A stretch of 16,475 nucleotides of DNA from an uncultured Eubacterium sp. GTDB taxonomy: Bacteria; Bacillota; Clostridia; Lachnospirales; Lachnospiraceae. The translations under genes and the position numbers were made by a program. The notes under the pieces were generated by a model that ran no database searches, was not told where the DNA came from, and saw only the letters and a list, made by a program, of their open reading frames with translations. Where the stretch lies: NCBI GenBank assembly GCA_934358495.1, contig CAKRKO010000060.1, positions 1-16,475 on the forward strand, in the 5' to 3' direction. Shown piece after piece: positions 7,062-16,161 of the stretch; the stretch's first letter is position 1, and the number at the start of each line of letters is the position of its first letter.

Positions 7062-8174
7062 TTAAAACTGAGTGAAGTCTGGCATTTCAATAATCTCTCC
7101 GCCTCTCATAGCCGACTCGTGAGCTAGGATTCCGGCTACATTCCAGTTTGCTGCCACAACAGAATTTACATGAGCTGGTCTGCCCTCGAGGATTGCATCG
7201 ATGAACTCACGGATCATATGCGGATGAGATCCACCATGTCCATCTCCCTGAATAAAGGATACATGATCCTGATCTTCAATCTGGTTCTTCAAACTGAACT
7301 TTTTAATGGAATCAGGAAGCATATAATCTGTATCCGGTACATGAATATGTTCTGCACCTTCAATACCTGTATAGAGAACCGGACCTTCACCTACACACTG
7401 CTCCCACTCAAATGATTCTTTGGAACCATAGAAATCAAAACTTTCACGATACTGACGAATTGTATCAAACAATGTACGTGTAACCTCACCTGCCACGTCA
7501 GAATCTGCAAATGTCAACTGCACAGACTCTGCTGCAAATGGGGAATTGTACTTTCCAACATACTCTTCACGAATACGTCCGGAACCAATACAGCGAACAG
7601 TTTTAATCGGTTTACGAAGGATTTCAGAAAGTGGAGCAATCGCATGAGTCGGATAATGCATTGGTGGCATACCATACCAGTAGGATGGCCATCCCGGAAG
7701 ACTCATATTCTGCTGATGAGATCCTCGAAGAAACTGCAAACGTCCGATATCACCTTTCTCATATAAGCTCTTAAAATATAAGAACTCTCTTGTATAGATA
7801 GATGTCTCCATCAGCATGTATACTTTACCAGTTTCTTTCTCCAATTTGCAGATGTTCTCACACTCTTCAACTGTCATTCCCATAGGAACGGTAGAAGCAA
7901 CATGCTTGCCTGCTTTTAACGCTTTCTCTACGAAAGTATAATGTGAAAGTAAATCTGTGTTGATATGTACTGCATCAATATCAGGATCTTTTAATAACTC
8001 GTCATAGTCTGTGTAACGTTTCTCTACCCCATGTGCATCTGCGAATTTGTTTAATTCCTCTTCATTTCTACGGCAAACAGCTACACACTCTGTTTTTTCA
8101 TACGCCTGATAAATCGGTACAAACTCTCCTCCAAATCCTAATCCAACTACCGCAACTCTTACTTTGTTGTCCAT
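7062..8174 (-). CDS. Gfo/Idh/MocA-family oxidoreductase-like protein
   Basis: The 370-residue length and fold match NAD(P)-dependent sugar/polyol dehydrogenases. The N-terminal Rossmann domain carries GLGFGG (11-16) for the dinucleotide. A C-terminal alpha/beta domain from about 125 includes PMHYPTHAIAPL (171-182), with H173 and H177 as candidate catalytic residues, and a glycine/histidine-rich DGHGGSHPH segment near 312-320. The canonical EKP motif, whose lysine is central to catalysis in most family members, reads T95-V96-P97 here, so the lysine is missing. The protein may use another residue or have shifted function. A GAGGTG-like ribosome binding site precedes the ATG. It follows the second permease by about 48 bp, and probably acts on the imported sugar or a derivative; the reaction is unknown. 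Confidence 0.88.
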   Translation of the reverse strand: MDNKVRVAVVGLGFGGEFVPIYQAYEKTECVAVCRRNEEELNKFADAHGVEKRYTDYDELLKDPDIDAVHINTDLLSHYTFVEKALKAGKHVASTVPMGMTVEECENICKLEKETGKVYMLMETSIYTREFLYFKSLYEKGDIGRLQFLRGSHQQNMSLPGWPSYWYGMPPMHYPTHAIAPLSEILRKPIKTVRCIGSGRIREEYVGKYNSPFAAESVQLTFADSDVAGEVTRTLFDTIRQYRESFDFYGSKESFEWEQCVGEGPVLYTGIEGAEHIHVPDTDYMLPDSIKKFSLKNQIEDQDHVSFIQGDGHGGSHPHMIREFIDAILEGRPAHVNSVVAANWNVAGILAHESAMRGGEIIEMPDFTQF

Positions 8175-8221
8175 ACCTTACACCTCTTTCTTTAAGATTA
8201 AAAAATATTGTATCTGAAAAA

Positions 8222-9190
8222 TTATCTGCTTGTCTTCTCACGAACATATACGATTAACATGAGAAGCAGGATAATTCCGGATCCTAAATACTTACCACTG
8301 TCGCCATAACCAAGTGCTACAAATAGATTTGTCAGTGTCTGAAGTACAATCGCTCCAAGAATAACCCCAATGTAATTTCTCTGACCACCTTTGATGGATA
8401 CACCACCTATAACTACAGCTGCAATACTAGGCATTACATATGTAGATGCCATATCTTTGAATGCCATTCCCAAATTGCCAAGAAGAATTAATCCCATCAT
8501 TGCTGCAATGATACTGCACACAACAAAGGACGACATTCTAATAAAGTTAACCTTTACACCTGACAAATGTGCTGTTCGTGGATTTGCACCTGTTGCCACA
8601 TATAAACTGGATAACTTTGTTTTGTACAGGAGCCACATTACGGCTACTGTCATAATAGCCAGCAGAAATCCAATGTTTGGAATCGGCCCCGTTTGCTGAC
8701 CCGCCAGCCATTTCAGACATGGACTCGGCTCACCACCGATACTTGCACCGGCTGAGTAAATATCTACAATACCCTGAAGAATCTGAGACATTGCCAGCGT
8801 CACTACCAATGAAGGAATCCTTGCATAAATTGTCATGAATCCATTGACAAGACCAACGACGACACCTACCATCAGAGCAAACAAAATTGCCTTCCAGATA
8901 TTCATATTAGATCCATCCATCATACCTGCTGTTACACAGGATACTAATGTTGCTGTATAACCAACGGACAGATCGATGTCACCACCTGTACAGATGATCA
9001 ACATCTGACCCAGACCGAAGATCGCGATCAATGCTGCGAACTTAACGGTCGATCCTACGGAAGCGAACTGTCCGCCTGTAATCGCATTTCCCATAACAAA
9101 CAGGATTACAATCAGAATGACACAAAGGATCAGGCTTGAATTTTTTTTAACAAATGACTTTGATCCATTTGCTGCTACTGTATTATTCAC
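8222..9190 (-). CDS. Sugar ABC transporter permease (RbsC/XylH type), second copy
   Basis: This is a BPD_transp_2-family inner-membrane subunit (322 residues) for import of a monosaccharide, with roughly eight to ten hydrophobic segments. TM1 is at about 18-37, and the conserved membrane-entry stretch GQMLIICTGGDIDLSVG lies at 61-77. The SIAAVVIGGVSIKGG loop (255-269) is the family's conserved contact region with the ATPase. The start is GTG at 9190, supported by AAAGGAGG 9 bases upstream, and overlaps the end of the preceding permease by 8 bp, indicating translational coupling. It presumably pairs with that permease as a heterodimer. Confidence 0.93.
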   Translation of the reverse strand: MNNTVAANGSKSFVKKNSSLILCVILIVILFVMGNAITGGQFASVGSTVKFAALIAIFGLGQMLIICTGGDIDLSVGYTATLVSCVTAGMMDGSNMNIWKAILFALMVGVVVGLVNGFMTIYARIPSLVVTLAMSQILQGIVDIYSAGASIGGEPSPCLKWLAGQQTGPIPNIGFLLAIMTVAVMWLLYKTKLSSLYVATGANPRTAHLSGVKVNFIRMSSFVVCSIIAAMMGLILLGNLGMAFKDMASTYVMPSIAAVVIGGVSIKGGQRNYIGVILGAIVLQTLTNLFVALGYGDSGKYLGSGIILLLMLIVYVREKTSR

Positions 9191-10205
9191 TCTCTTTGCC
9201 CTCCTTTGCTCTAAGTGTTTTCACCAGTCTGATAATTGCAGAACTGGATACTGCCACCAGAAGAATAATTCCACTCACCAGTGTCTGATAATCACTGTTA
9301 ATGCCGGAGAAAGAAATTAATTTTGATACCAAACTGATGATTGCCGCACCACCAATAGCTACATATACATTGCCTGTACCACCTGCCAGCGAAACACCAC
9401 CGACAATTGCTGATGCGATACTCTTCAGAGTCAATGCATCACCAAGCCGGGCACTACCTGACTGATTTTGTCCTACCAGGAACAATGCAGCCAACATACA
9501 ACAAAATGCATCGAACAAATACGCCATAATCTGAACTTTTACGGTTTTAACACCACTATCATATGCAATATTACGATCAGAACCCACCGCATAGATATAA
9601 CGACCAAGTTTTTTTCTACTGATGATGTACCAGAGTACAATAACACCAACAATCATCAACACACCTGTCGGGATCTTGTCGCCAAAAGCTTTTAAAGCAG
9701 ATGGCATATTCTCAACAGAACTAAATTTGTAGAAAACTCGCATCCAATTTGCACATCCTCCACCCGGAGACGGCATGATAAACAATGCTGCACCAAGGTA
9801 AATGTAAGATGTAGCAAATGTAGCAATAATCGGTGGAAGTTTAAAATATGCAACAGATACACCATTTAACAGACCGATACCAACCATTGCCAGACAGCAT
9901 ACCAATAATGCAATTACTCCGCTTCCTGGTGTTGCTGATTTCATAATTCCTGCAAGAATACAAAGCATAAATGCCATTGCATTACCACTAGACATATCCA
10001 AACCACCGGAAATAATTACGACTGCCTGCCCTAGCGTAAGAAGAATGATCGGTGTCCAGGAAATAATCATATTTTGAAGTGAAGATGGAGCAAAGAAATT
10101 TCCCTGCAACACTGCCACAACAATGATCATTATTATTAAAATTATTATTGTAACGAACTCCGGTTTTCTAACGAAAGCAGGAACAGATTTTTTCTTTGTA
10201 TTCAT
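9183..10205 (-). CDS. Sugar ABC transporter permease (RbsC/XylH type), first copy
   Basis: This is a 340-residue inner-membrane subunit of a CUT2-type monosaccharide importer. A lysine-rich cytoplasmic N-terminus precedes TM1 (about 17-33). The family stretch GQAVVIISGGLDMSSG is at 59-74, and the SIASAIVGGVSLAGGTG contact loop at 262-278. Further hydrophobic segments lie at about 96-114, 179-196, 226-244 and 305-326. It starts 2 bp after the ATPase stop codon, and its GAGGAGG ribosome binding site lies within the ATPase's last codons. It overlaps the next permease by 8 bp. Together with the ATPase and lipoprotein it completes the importer. Confidence 0.93.
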   Translation of the reverse strand: MNTKKKSVPAFVRKPEFVTIIILIIMIIVVAVLQGNFFAPSSLQNMIISWTPIILLTLGQAVVIISGGLDMSSGNAMAFMLCILAGIMKSATPGSGVIALLVCCLAMVGIGLLNGVSVAYFKLPPIIATFATSYIYLGAALFIMPSPGGGCANWMRVFYKFSSVENMPSALKAFGDKIPTGVLMIVGVIVLWYIISRKKLGRYIYAVGSDRNIAYDSGVKTVKVQIMAYLFDAFCCMLAALFLVGQNQSGSARLGDALTLKSIASAIVGGVSLAGGTGNVYVAIGGAAIISLVSKLISFSGINSDYQTLVSGIILLVAVSSSAIIRLVKTLRAKEGKESE

Positions 10206-10207
10206 GT

Positions 10208-11728
10208 TTATGCTTCCTCCTCTTTGTGATTACCCTTCATGGAGAGTTCAACCAATGCCTCATCTGTAATCTCATCACCAACAAGTTCGCCTACGATACA
10301 TCCCTCATGCATTACCAGCACACGATCACAGTTATCAATTAATTCTTCATTATCACTGGCATAAAGCAATGCAGAAATATGCTTCTCGTCCACAATGTTC
10401 TGTACAATATCGTACATATCCTTTTTCGCACCTACATCAACACCTTTTGCCGGATCGGAAAGTACAATCAGCGAAGATTCTACCTGCAGCCATTTTCCCA
10501 TAACAACTTTCTGTGCATTACCGCCAGAAAGACTGGATACCGGACATTCAATGCCATCCGACTTGGTAGAAAGAATCTTTTTAGATTCCAGACACTCTTC
10601 CCTGTATTTCTTTTTTGGAAGAATGAATGGTTCTTTCTTCAATGCAGTTTTCGGAAGAATATGGTTCTCGTAGATACTGTTCTGCATCATCAAACCTTCT
10701 TTTTGACGATCACCGGGAATCAAGAGGATTCCACGCTCAATCGCTTTATGTGGTGCATTCAGTAATACTTCTTCTCCATTTACTTTAATCCTGGATTTCA
10801 TATCCTTGTAATCACCAGAGATTGCAAGAAGTAATTCTTCCTGACCCTGACCAGAAAGTCCTCCGATTCCAAGTACTTCTCCTTTTTTAATATGAAGAGA
10901 AATATCTTTTAAAACATTCTTATAATTCAAATGTTCAATATCAATCGTCCTTTCATCAGGAATCTCTTTATATGTACGCTTCTCAGAGACAATTTTCTTT
11001 TCTCCGGTGATCATCTGAATGATCACATCTGCGTCTTTTTCATCTTTATCAAAATCTAATCTGCCAACAACTTCGCCGTTTTTGAAAACGATGATATCGT
11101 CACAGATATCCATTACTTCCCACATTCTGTGAGAGGTAAATACCATACCGACTCCGCGGTCTGCAAGCATTCTCATGTATTTGAATAAAATCTCAACCTG
11201 CGATTGTTCCAGTGCGGCTGTCGGCTCATCAAGAATCAGCATTTTCGGTTCCTGTGAGATTGCTTTTGCCACCTCCACAATCTGCATCTCTGACGGACTA
11301 AGTTCAGATACTTTTCTGCTGTAATCAAAGCCCGGTACGAAATCTTCCAAAATTTTGGCAGCCGTATGTTTTGCATTCGAATCATCCAGGAAAAATCCTT
11401 TCTTTTTCTCAAATCCCATTACAATGTTCTGCCATACAGTCAGATCCGGTAAAAGGCTCAGATTCTGGAATGCCATCGCAATTCCTGCTTTTTTGGCATC
11501 CATCGGGTTTTTGAAGTTTACATCTTTCCCCAAATATGTGATGGTACCACCATTTTTGTGATATACACCTGTAATACATTTGGAAATTGTACTTTTACCC
11601 GAACCATTGGCTCCCAGCAATCCGGTAATTTTTCCGCTTCGGCAGACGAGATTACCATCACTCAAAGCCGGAACGCCATTAAATTCTTTTACTATATTTT
11701 TTGCCTCAAGGATTATTTTATTTTCCAT
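10208..11728 (-). CDS. Sugar ABC transporter ATP-binding protein (RbsA/MglA/XylG type)
   Basis: This cytoplasmic two-domain ATPase (506 residues, normal for the CUT2 family) energises monosaccharide uptake. Domain 1 is complete: Walker A GANGSGKST (39-47), signature LSPSE (143-147), Walker B LILDEP (164-169) and switch His200. Domain 2 (from about 262) has the family's degenerate Walker A (GLSGQGQEE, 290-298), a good signature LSGGN (400-404), and a Walker B reading VLSDP (422-426) where DEP is expected, so both hydrolytic acidic residues are altered. ATP hydrolysis probably rests on domain 1. The ribosome binding site is weak (AAGGGTAG). The gene follows a strong hairpin (11808-11849), so its expression may be lower than that of the binding protein upstream. 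Confidence 0.95.
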   Translation of the reverse strand: MENKIILEAKNIVKEFNGVPALSDGNLVCRSGKITGLLGANGSGKSTISKCITGVYHKNGGTITYLGKDVNFKNPMDAKKAGIAMAFQNLSLLPDLTVWQNIVMGFEKKKGFFLDDSNAKHTAAKILEDFVPGFDYSRKVSELSPSEMQIVEVAKAISQEPKMLILDEPTAALEQSQVEILFKYMRMLADRGVGMVFTSHRMWEVMDICDDIIVFKNGEVVGRLDFDKDEKDADVIIQMITGEKKIVSEKRTYKEIPDERTIDIEHLNYKNVLKDISLHIKKGEVLGIGGLSGQGQEELLLAISGDYKDMKSRIKVNGEEVLLNAPHKAIERGILLIPGDRQKEGLMMQNSIYENHILPKTALKKEPFILPKKKYREECLESKKILSTKSDGIECPVSSLSGGNAQKVVMGKWLQVESSLIVLSDPAKGVDVGAKKDMYDIVQNIVDEKHISALLYASDNEELIDNCDRVLVMHEGCIVGELVGDEITDEALVELSMKGNHKEEEA

Positions 11729-11794
11729 CTTATCTACCCTTCAAAAGCCATTCATTTTTCTTCCTATTAGTTTCAACAGGAACGCGATAATAAT

Positions 11795-11849
11795 GTGTAA
11801 AAGCAAAATACCGGGGATTGAGGGGGCAGTTCCCCATCTACCCCGGTAT
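11795..11849 (-). terminator. Intercistronic (partial) terminator between binding protein and ATPase genes
   Basis: On the minus strand, ATACCGGGG (11849-11841) pairs perfectly with CCCCGGTAT (11816-11808). A second G4/C4 stem lies inside, and TTTTGCTTTT follows. It is a strong intrinsic-terminator form placed 45 bp after the binding protein stop codon. In sugar ABC operons such elements typically let the binding protein be made in excess over the membrane and ATPase subunits. The region 11729-11893 otherwise holds only a four-codon ORF (11755-11741) before the ATPase start. Confidence 0.75.
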
Positions 11850-11893
11850 CTACTTATGATTTCATCAGAAATTATGCTTCATTAAATCTGTTA

Positions 11894-13060
11894 TTATTTG
11901 AACAGAGCGTTTGCTTCATCATCCGTCATATATTCATCAATACACTGCTCATCTGTAAAGTCTTTTACAACTTCCCATCCTTCATCAAAGTTATCGTTTG
12001 TGTAAACAGTTGTAACAACATACTCATATGTAGCTACGCCATCTTCAACTGTAAGCTGGCTCTCATCAAACTCTTTACCCTGAGCAATTTTAACTGCGAT
12101 TCTTGCTGCTGTAGCACCAATTCCCGGAGGGTTCGGAACTACTACTGCATTAAAATCTTCTCCTTTGTCTACCAGATCTTTCCAAGCTGTAAAGAACGCT
12201 TTGGAACCATCACCGGAAACAACCTTCGGAATATAGTTTGCATCGATACAAGCCTGCAGAACACCGTAGCATCCGTTGTCCTGTGAAATAATTCCATCAG
12301 GTTTGATTCCGGAAGCAAGAATTGCTGCTGTTACGGATTTAGATGTTGTATTATCCCAACCACCCGGCTGATTTGCAGCCAGTGTTACGTCTGGATATTC
12401 AGCAATTGCATCATCTGTTGCTTTGATACGAATTACGTTAGCCGGATGTCCGTCAAGACCAGATACCTCAACTACAGTACCTTTTCCACCAATGATATCA
12501 AGCAATGTCTTTGTAGGACCATACGCATACTGATAATGATCTACAGATACATTTAAGATACCCTTTGCTGTAATAGATGCATCATAAACAACTACAAGTT
12601 TTCCAGCTGCTTCTGCATCTAAAACTGCCTCATTCAGTGACGTTGTATCATTTGGATTAATCATAATTACATTTACCTGAGGATCATCGATAAAATCACG
12701 AATAATCTGTACCTGTTCATTAGCATCGCCATTTGTTGCATTATTTACAACTTTGTATCCCTTGATATCCCCACTTGTTTTATATTCATCAAGCACATCT
12801 GTGATATCGTTTACCATCTGGTCACGCCATGCAGATCCACCAGAACCTGGTGCAATACCTACATAAATATCCTGTCCTGTGAGATCAACTTTTGTTAATA
12901 CCCCATCTGTTGACTCGCTCTTACTGCCGGAACTCGTTTCCTCACTGGCCGATCCAGTGTTTGCTGCGCCACCTTTATCATCAGATGCGCCCCCACAACC
13001 TGCAAGTAACCCTACAGCCATAGCTGCTACCATTAATGCTGCGATCACTTTCTTTTTCAT
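11894..13060 (-). CDS. Sugar-binding lipoprotein of the ABC importer
   Basis: This is a periplasmic-binding-protein type 1 (RbsB/XylF-like) receptor, membrane-anchored in Gram-positives. The start chosen is the ATG at 13060, because AAGGAGGAG lies 7 bases upstream and the protein then begins with a signal peptide (MKKKVIAALMV...). That peptide ends in the lipobox LLAGC, with Cys22 as the lipidated residue. A Ser/Gly/Asp-rich linker runs to about residue 50, and two ligand-binding lobes fill the remaining 388-residue length. Segments typical of the family include VGIAPGSGGSAWRD, IMINPNDTTSLNEAV and GIISQDNGCYGVLQA. The receptor defines the operon's substrate, presumably a monosaccharide, but specificity cannot be read from sequence. 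The reading frame continues 23 codons upstream without better start signals. Confidence 0.94.
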   Translation of the reverse strand: MKKKVIAALMVAAMAVGLLAGCGGASDDKGGAANTGSASEETSSGSKSESTDGVLTKVDLTGQDIYVGIAPGSGGSAWRDQMVNDITDVLDEYKTSGDIKGYKVVNNATNGDANEQVQIIRDFIDDPQVNVIMINPNDTTSLNEAVLDAEAAGKLVVVYDASITAKGILNVSVDHYQYAYGPTKTLLDIIGGKGTVVEVSGLDGHPANVIRIKATDDAIAEYPDVTLAANQPGGWDNTTSKSVTAAILASGIKPDGIISQDNGCYGVLQACIDANYIPKVVSGDGSKAFFTAWKDLVDKGEDFNAVVVPNPPGIGATAARIAVKIAQGKEFDESQLTVEDGVATYEYVVTTVYTNDNFDEGWEVVKDFTDEQCIDEYMTDDEANALFK

Positions 13061-13140
13061 TCTTTCGCTCCTCCTTCTTTTGCCAGAATTCACTCTCTTG
13101 AATCCCATATTCTGTATCAGTTTTTTCACTGTTACATTCT

Positions 13141-14604
13141 TTACAGTTCATATAAATCTTTTACCGTCGGATATATCTGTACAAACTTGCTGTACTGTTT
13201 ATTGTATTTTTCTACAATTTCCCGTTCCGGTTCAATAGTTTCTACTACTTCTACAATCTTATCGGCCGCTTCTTTTACACTTGCGTATTCTCCACAGGCA
13301 ACCGCGGCAAGCATCGCTGCTCCTAGTCCCGGGCCTTCTTCTGTTTTCAAAATATCTACCTTGATTCCCAGGACATTCGCAACAATTTTTCGCCAGATAC
13401 GGCTCTTTGCTCCACCGCCACAAAGTTTTGTTCTTTCAATCTCAATCCCCTGTGATTTTGCCACTTCAAAAGAGTCTCGAATCGCAAATGCAACACCTTC
13501 CAAAACTGCCTGTGACATCTGCGTCTGTGTTGTATCCATTGACATTCCGATAAACATACCTCTTGCCTTCGGATTGTTGTGTGGCGATCTCTCTCCCATT
13601 AAATAAGGAAGAAATGTTACTGGATTATCACCAAGTTCGGAAATCCCACCAAGTACCGCATCATAATCCTTGCTGCCGATAATATTTTCTACCCACCATT
13701 TATTACAGGAAGCTGCGCTTAGGATACATCCCATTAAATGGTAGCATCCATCTGCATGTGCAAAGGAATGTAATGCATTTTTCTGATCTACACAAAATCT
13801 TTCACTGGAAACAAATACAGTTCCACTTGTTCCGAGGGAAACATTACATTTTCCATCCCCCACAGTTCCTGTTCCAACAGCTGCTGCTGCATTATCACCA
13901 GCTCCTGCAACTATCTTACATGTTTCTGGAAATCCAAGTTCTGCTGCCATCTCCGGTTTTAACGTTCCAGTTGCATCATAACTTTCATATAACTTTGGCA
14001 ACACATCTTCTGTGACACCACAGACATCCAACATTTCTTTTGACCAGCATTTATTTTTGACATCCAGCAGTAACATACCTGAAGCATCTGAATAATCGGT
14101 ACTGAATATACCACTCAATTTGTATGCGATATAATCTTTTGGAAGCATTAATTTACAGATTTTTGCAAAATTTTCTGGTTCATTCTCTTTCAGCCACAAA
14201 ATTTTGGGTGCGGTAAATCCTGCAAATGCAATATTTGCTGTATACTCTGAAAGCTTGTCCTTGCCAATCACTTCATTCAGATAATCTGTCTGTTTTTGAG
14301 TACGTCCATCATTCCAGAGAATTGCAGGTCTGATTACTTCATCTTTATCATCCAGAATTACCAGTCCATGCATCTGTCCTCCGAAGCTGATTCCTGCAAT
14401 CTGAGTTTTGTCATACTCTGCTGTCAGTTCTTTCAATCCCTCGATTGTTGCCTTCCACCAGTCCTCCGGTTTTTGTTCTGACCATCCTGGATGCGGAAAA
14501 TATAATTCATAGCTTTTGGAAATCACATTTTTGATTGTGCCATCTCCCTGCATCAGCACAAGTTTAACGGCTGAAGTTCCTAAATCTACCCCTATGTAAT
14601 ACAT
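13141..14604 (-). CDS. xylB: Xylulokinase-family carbohydrate kinase (FGGY)
   Basis: This cytoplasmic kinase phosphorylates a ketose, classically D-xylulose to D-xylulose 5-phosphate. The 487 residues have the FGGY fold: phosphate-binding GVDLGTS (5-11, D7 included), GQMHG (76-80, the xylulokinase-type substrate motif), WNDGR (97-101), catalytic Asp237 in GAGDN, LGTSG (257-261) and adenosine-binding GGGAKS (396-401). The ATG at 14604 is chosen over the in-frame ATG at 14619 because AGGAAAAGG directly precedes it and MYYIGVDLGTS is the family start. The gene follows the isomerase stop by 2-17 bp, so the two are translationally linked. With a fucose-isomerase-like partner, the true substrate could be D-xylulose, D-ribulose, L-fuculose or another ketose. 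The symbol reflects family only. Confidence 0.9.
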   Translation of the reverse strand: MYYIGVDLGTSAVKLVLMQGDGTIKNVISKSYELYFPHPGWSEQKPEDWWKATIEGLKELTAEYDKTQIAGISFGGQMHGLVILDDKDEVIRPAILWNDGRTQKQTDYLNEVIGKDKLSEYTANIAFAGFTAPKILWLKENEPENFAKICKLMLPKDYIAYKLSGIFSTDYSDASGMLLLDVKNKCWSKEMLDVCGVTEDVLPKLYESYDATGTLKPEMAAELGFPETCKIVAGAGDNAAAAVGTGTVGDGKCNVSLGTSGTVFVSSERFCVDQKNALHSFAHADGCYHLMGCILSAASCNKWWVENIIGSKDYDAVLGGISELGDNPVTFLPYLMGERSPHNNPKARGMFIGMSMDTTQTQMSQAVLEGVAFAIRDSFEVAKSQGIEIERTKLCGGGAKSRIWRKIVANVLGIKVDILKTEEGPGLGAAMLAAVACGEYASVKEAADKIVEVVETIEPEREIVEKYNKQYSKFVQIYPTVKDLYEL

Positions 14605-14621
14605 ATTCCTTTTCCTCATCC

Positions 14622-16100
14622 TTATCTGTATGGATTCTCTGTAACGTAGCGCATACCTACTGGCTGGTTATAACCGATTTCTTCCGGTGCCACACCGATG
14701 TATTTCAGCACTTCAAATAATTGTTTTCCAAAATGACCGAACATAACTGCTCCATGGTGCGGATAATTTTTTTCAACCAGGACATGACGGTAAAATCTTT
14801 CCATCTCTTTGATTGCAAAGATTCCAATTGCTCCAAAAGATCTTGTTGCTACCGGAAGTACCTCGCCCTCTGCCAAGTAAGCTCTTAATTTTCCATCGGC
14901 TGTACTCTGGAGACGATAGAATGTGATGTCACCCGGAATGATGTCACCTTCAAGTGTTCCTTGTGTAACTTCTTCCGGAAGACTTCTTGCCATGATCATC
15001 TGATATTCCATGGAATGTTTTACCAGTTTTGTGGAGCATGTGTTTCCACAGTGGAATCCCATGAACGTCTCGCCTTTTCTATAATCAAATTTTCCTTTGA
15101 TATCTTCATTATAAATTGCATCTGTTACTGTATTGTTGATATCAAGCAATGTAACTGCATCACCGCTGATACACTGACCGATGTACTCGCTTAATGCTCC
15201 ATACAGATCAACCTCACAGGATACCGGGATTCCTTTTCCTGCCAGACGGCTATTTACATAACATGGAACAAATCCGAACTGTGTCTGGAATGCCGGCCAG
15301 CATTTTGTACTTAATACCACATACTCGCATGCACCTTTATGCGTTTCCACCCAGTCAAGAAGTGTAAGTTCATACTGAGCAAGTTTCGGTAAGATTTGCG
15401 GTTTGTTATTTCCATCTCCCAATTCTTTTTCCATATCTGCCACAACTTCCGAAATACGAGGATCATCTGCATGTTTATGAAAAGCTTCAAACAGATCCAG
15501 TTCTGAATTCTCTTCAACCTCAACCCCTAAATTGTAAAACTGTTTAATCGGTGCATTACATGCAAGAAAGTTTAATGGTCTCGGTCCAAAGCTGATCACT
15601 TTCAGGGAAGAAAGTCCGATAAGTGCTCTTGCAATTCCTACAAAATCATGAATCATATCTGCACATTCTTCCGCGCTGCCAACAGGTTCTTCCGGAATAT
15701 AAGCTTTTGTATTTCTCAGTGCCAGATTGTAGCTTGCATTCAACACTCCACAGTAAGCATCTCCTCGTCCCTGTATCAGATTTTCTTCCTCCGCTGCAGC
15801 AACAATGATTGCCGGTCCATCAAATCTCTTCACAAGCATTGTCTCTGCAATCTCTGGTCCAAAATTTCCAAGATACACACACAAAGCATTACATCCTGCC
15901 TTTTTAAGATCGTCCAATGCCTGCAGCATATGAATCTCACTCTCCACAATGCAAATTGGACATTCATAAACATTTTTCTCTCCGTATTTATCCTGATACG
16001 CTCTTATCAGATTTTTTCTTCTGTTTACGGATAGACTTTCCGGAAAGCAATCGCGGCTGACCGCAACCACACCTACTTTTACTTCTGGAACATTAAACAT
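14622..16100 (-). CDS. L-fucose/L-arabinose isomerase-like protein
   Basis: This 492-residue enzyme belongs to the FucI/AraA-like superfamily of metal-dependent aldose-ketose isomerases and resembles the fucose isomerase-like group more than true AraA. Candidate manganese ligands are E296 (in VSCEVDLYGAL), D320 (in LLDINNT) and a C-terminal histidine cluster (H448, H449, H456 in PHHGAVMFGHFG). It is about 100 residues shorter than E. coli FucI. The start is the ATG at 16100, with AGGGGGG 7 bases upstream. It is the first gene of the operon and abuts the kinase, matching isomerase-then-kinase logic for a pentose or 6-deoxyhexose. There is no aldolase in the operon, which favours a pentose whose phosphate enters the pentose phosphate pathway. 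Confidence 0.85.
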   Translation of the reverse strand: MFNVPEVKVGVVAVSRDCFPESLSVNRRKNLIRAYQDKYGEKNVYECPICIVESEIHMLQALDDLKKAGCNALCVYLGNFGPEIAETMLVKRFDGPAIIVAAAEEENLIQGRGDAYCGVLNASYNLALRNTKAYIPEEPVGSAEECADMIHDFVGIARALIGLSSLKVISFGPRPLNFLACNAPIKQFYNLGVEVEENSELDLFEAFHKHADDPRISEVVADMEKELGDGNNKPQILPKLAQYELTLLDWVETHKGACEYVVLSTKCWPAFQTQFGFVPCYVNSRLAGKGIPVSCEVDLYGALSEYIGQCISGDAVTLLDINNTVTDAIYNEDIKGKFDYRKGETFMGFHCGNTCSTKLVKHSMEYQMIMARSLPEEVTQGTLEGDIIPGDITFYRLQSTADGKLRAYLAEGEVLPVATRSFGAIGIFAIKEMERFYRHVLVEKNYPHHGAVMFGHFGKQLFEVLKYIGVAPEEIGYNQPVGMRYVTENPYR

Positions 16101-16120
16101 TTTTGTGCCCCCCTAACATT

Positions 16121-16158
16121 TAATTTATTTAGTAAATTATTTTCTCAATTAATTTAGT
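16121..16158 (-). promoter_or_regulatory. Putative operator in the sugar operon leader
   Basis: A 19-bp palindrome, TAATTTA-TTTAG-TAAATTA, occupies 16121-16139. A third half-site, TAATTTA, lies at 16150-16156, and ATTTAGT occurs twice in direct orientation (16127-16133 and 16152-16158). It spans from about the predicted transcription start to just upstream of the ribosome binding site, a position suited to repression. Similar half-sites lie upstream of the LacI-family gene (5291-5335). Confidence 0.45.
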
Positions 16159-16161
16159 TGT

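Noticed and set aside
13084..13114. CAGAAT/ATTCTG inverted repeat before the binding protein gene as a terminator
   Set aside because: The stem is only 6 bp, the loop about 19 nt, and no T run follows on the operon strand.
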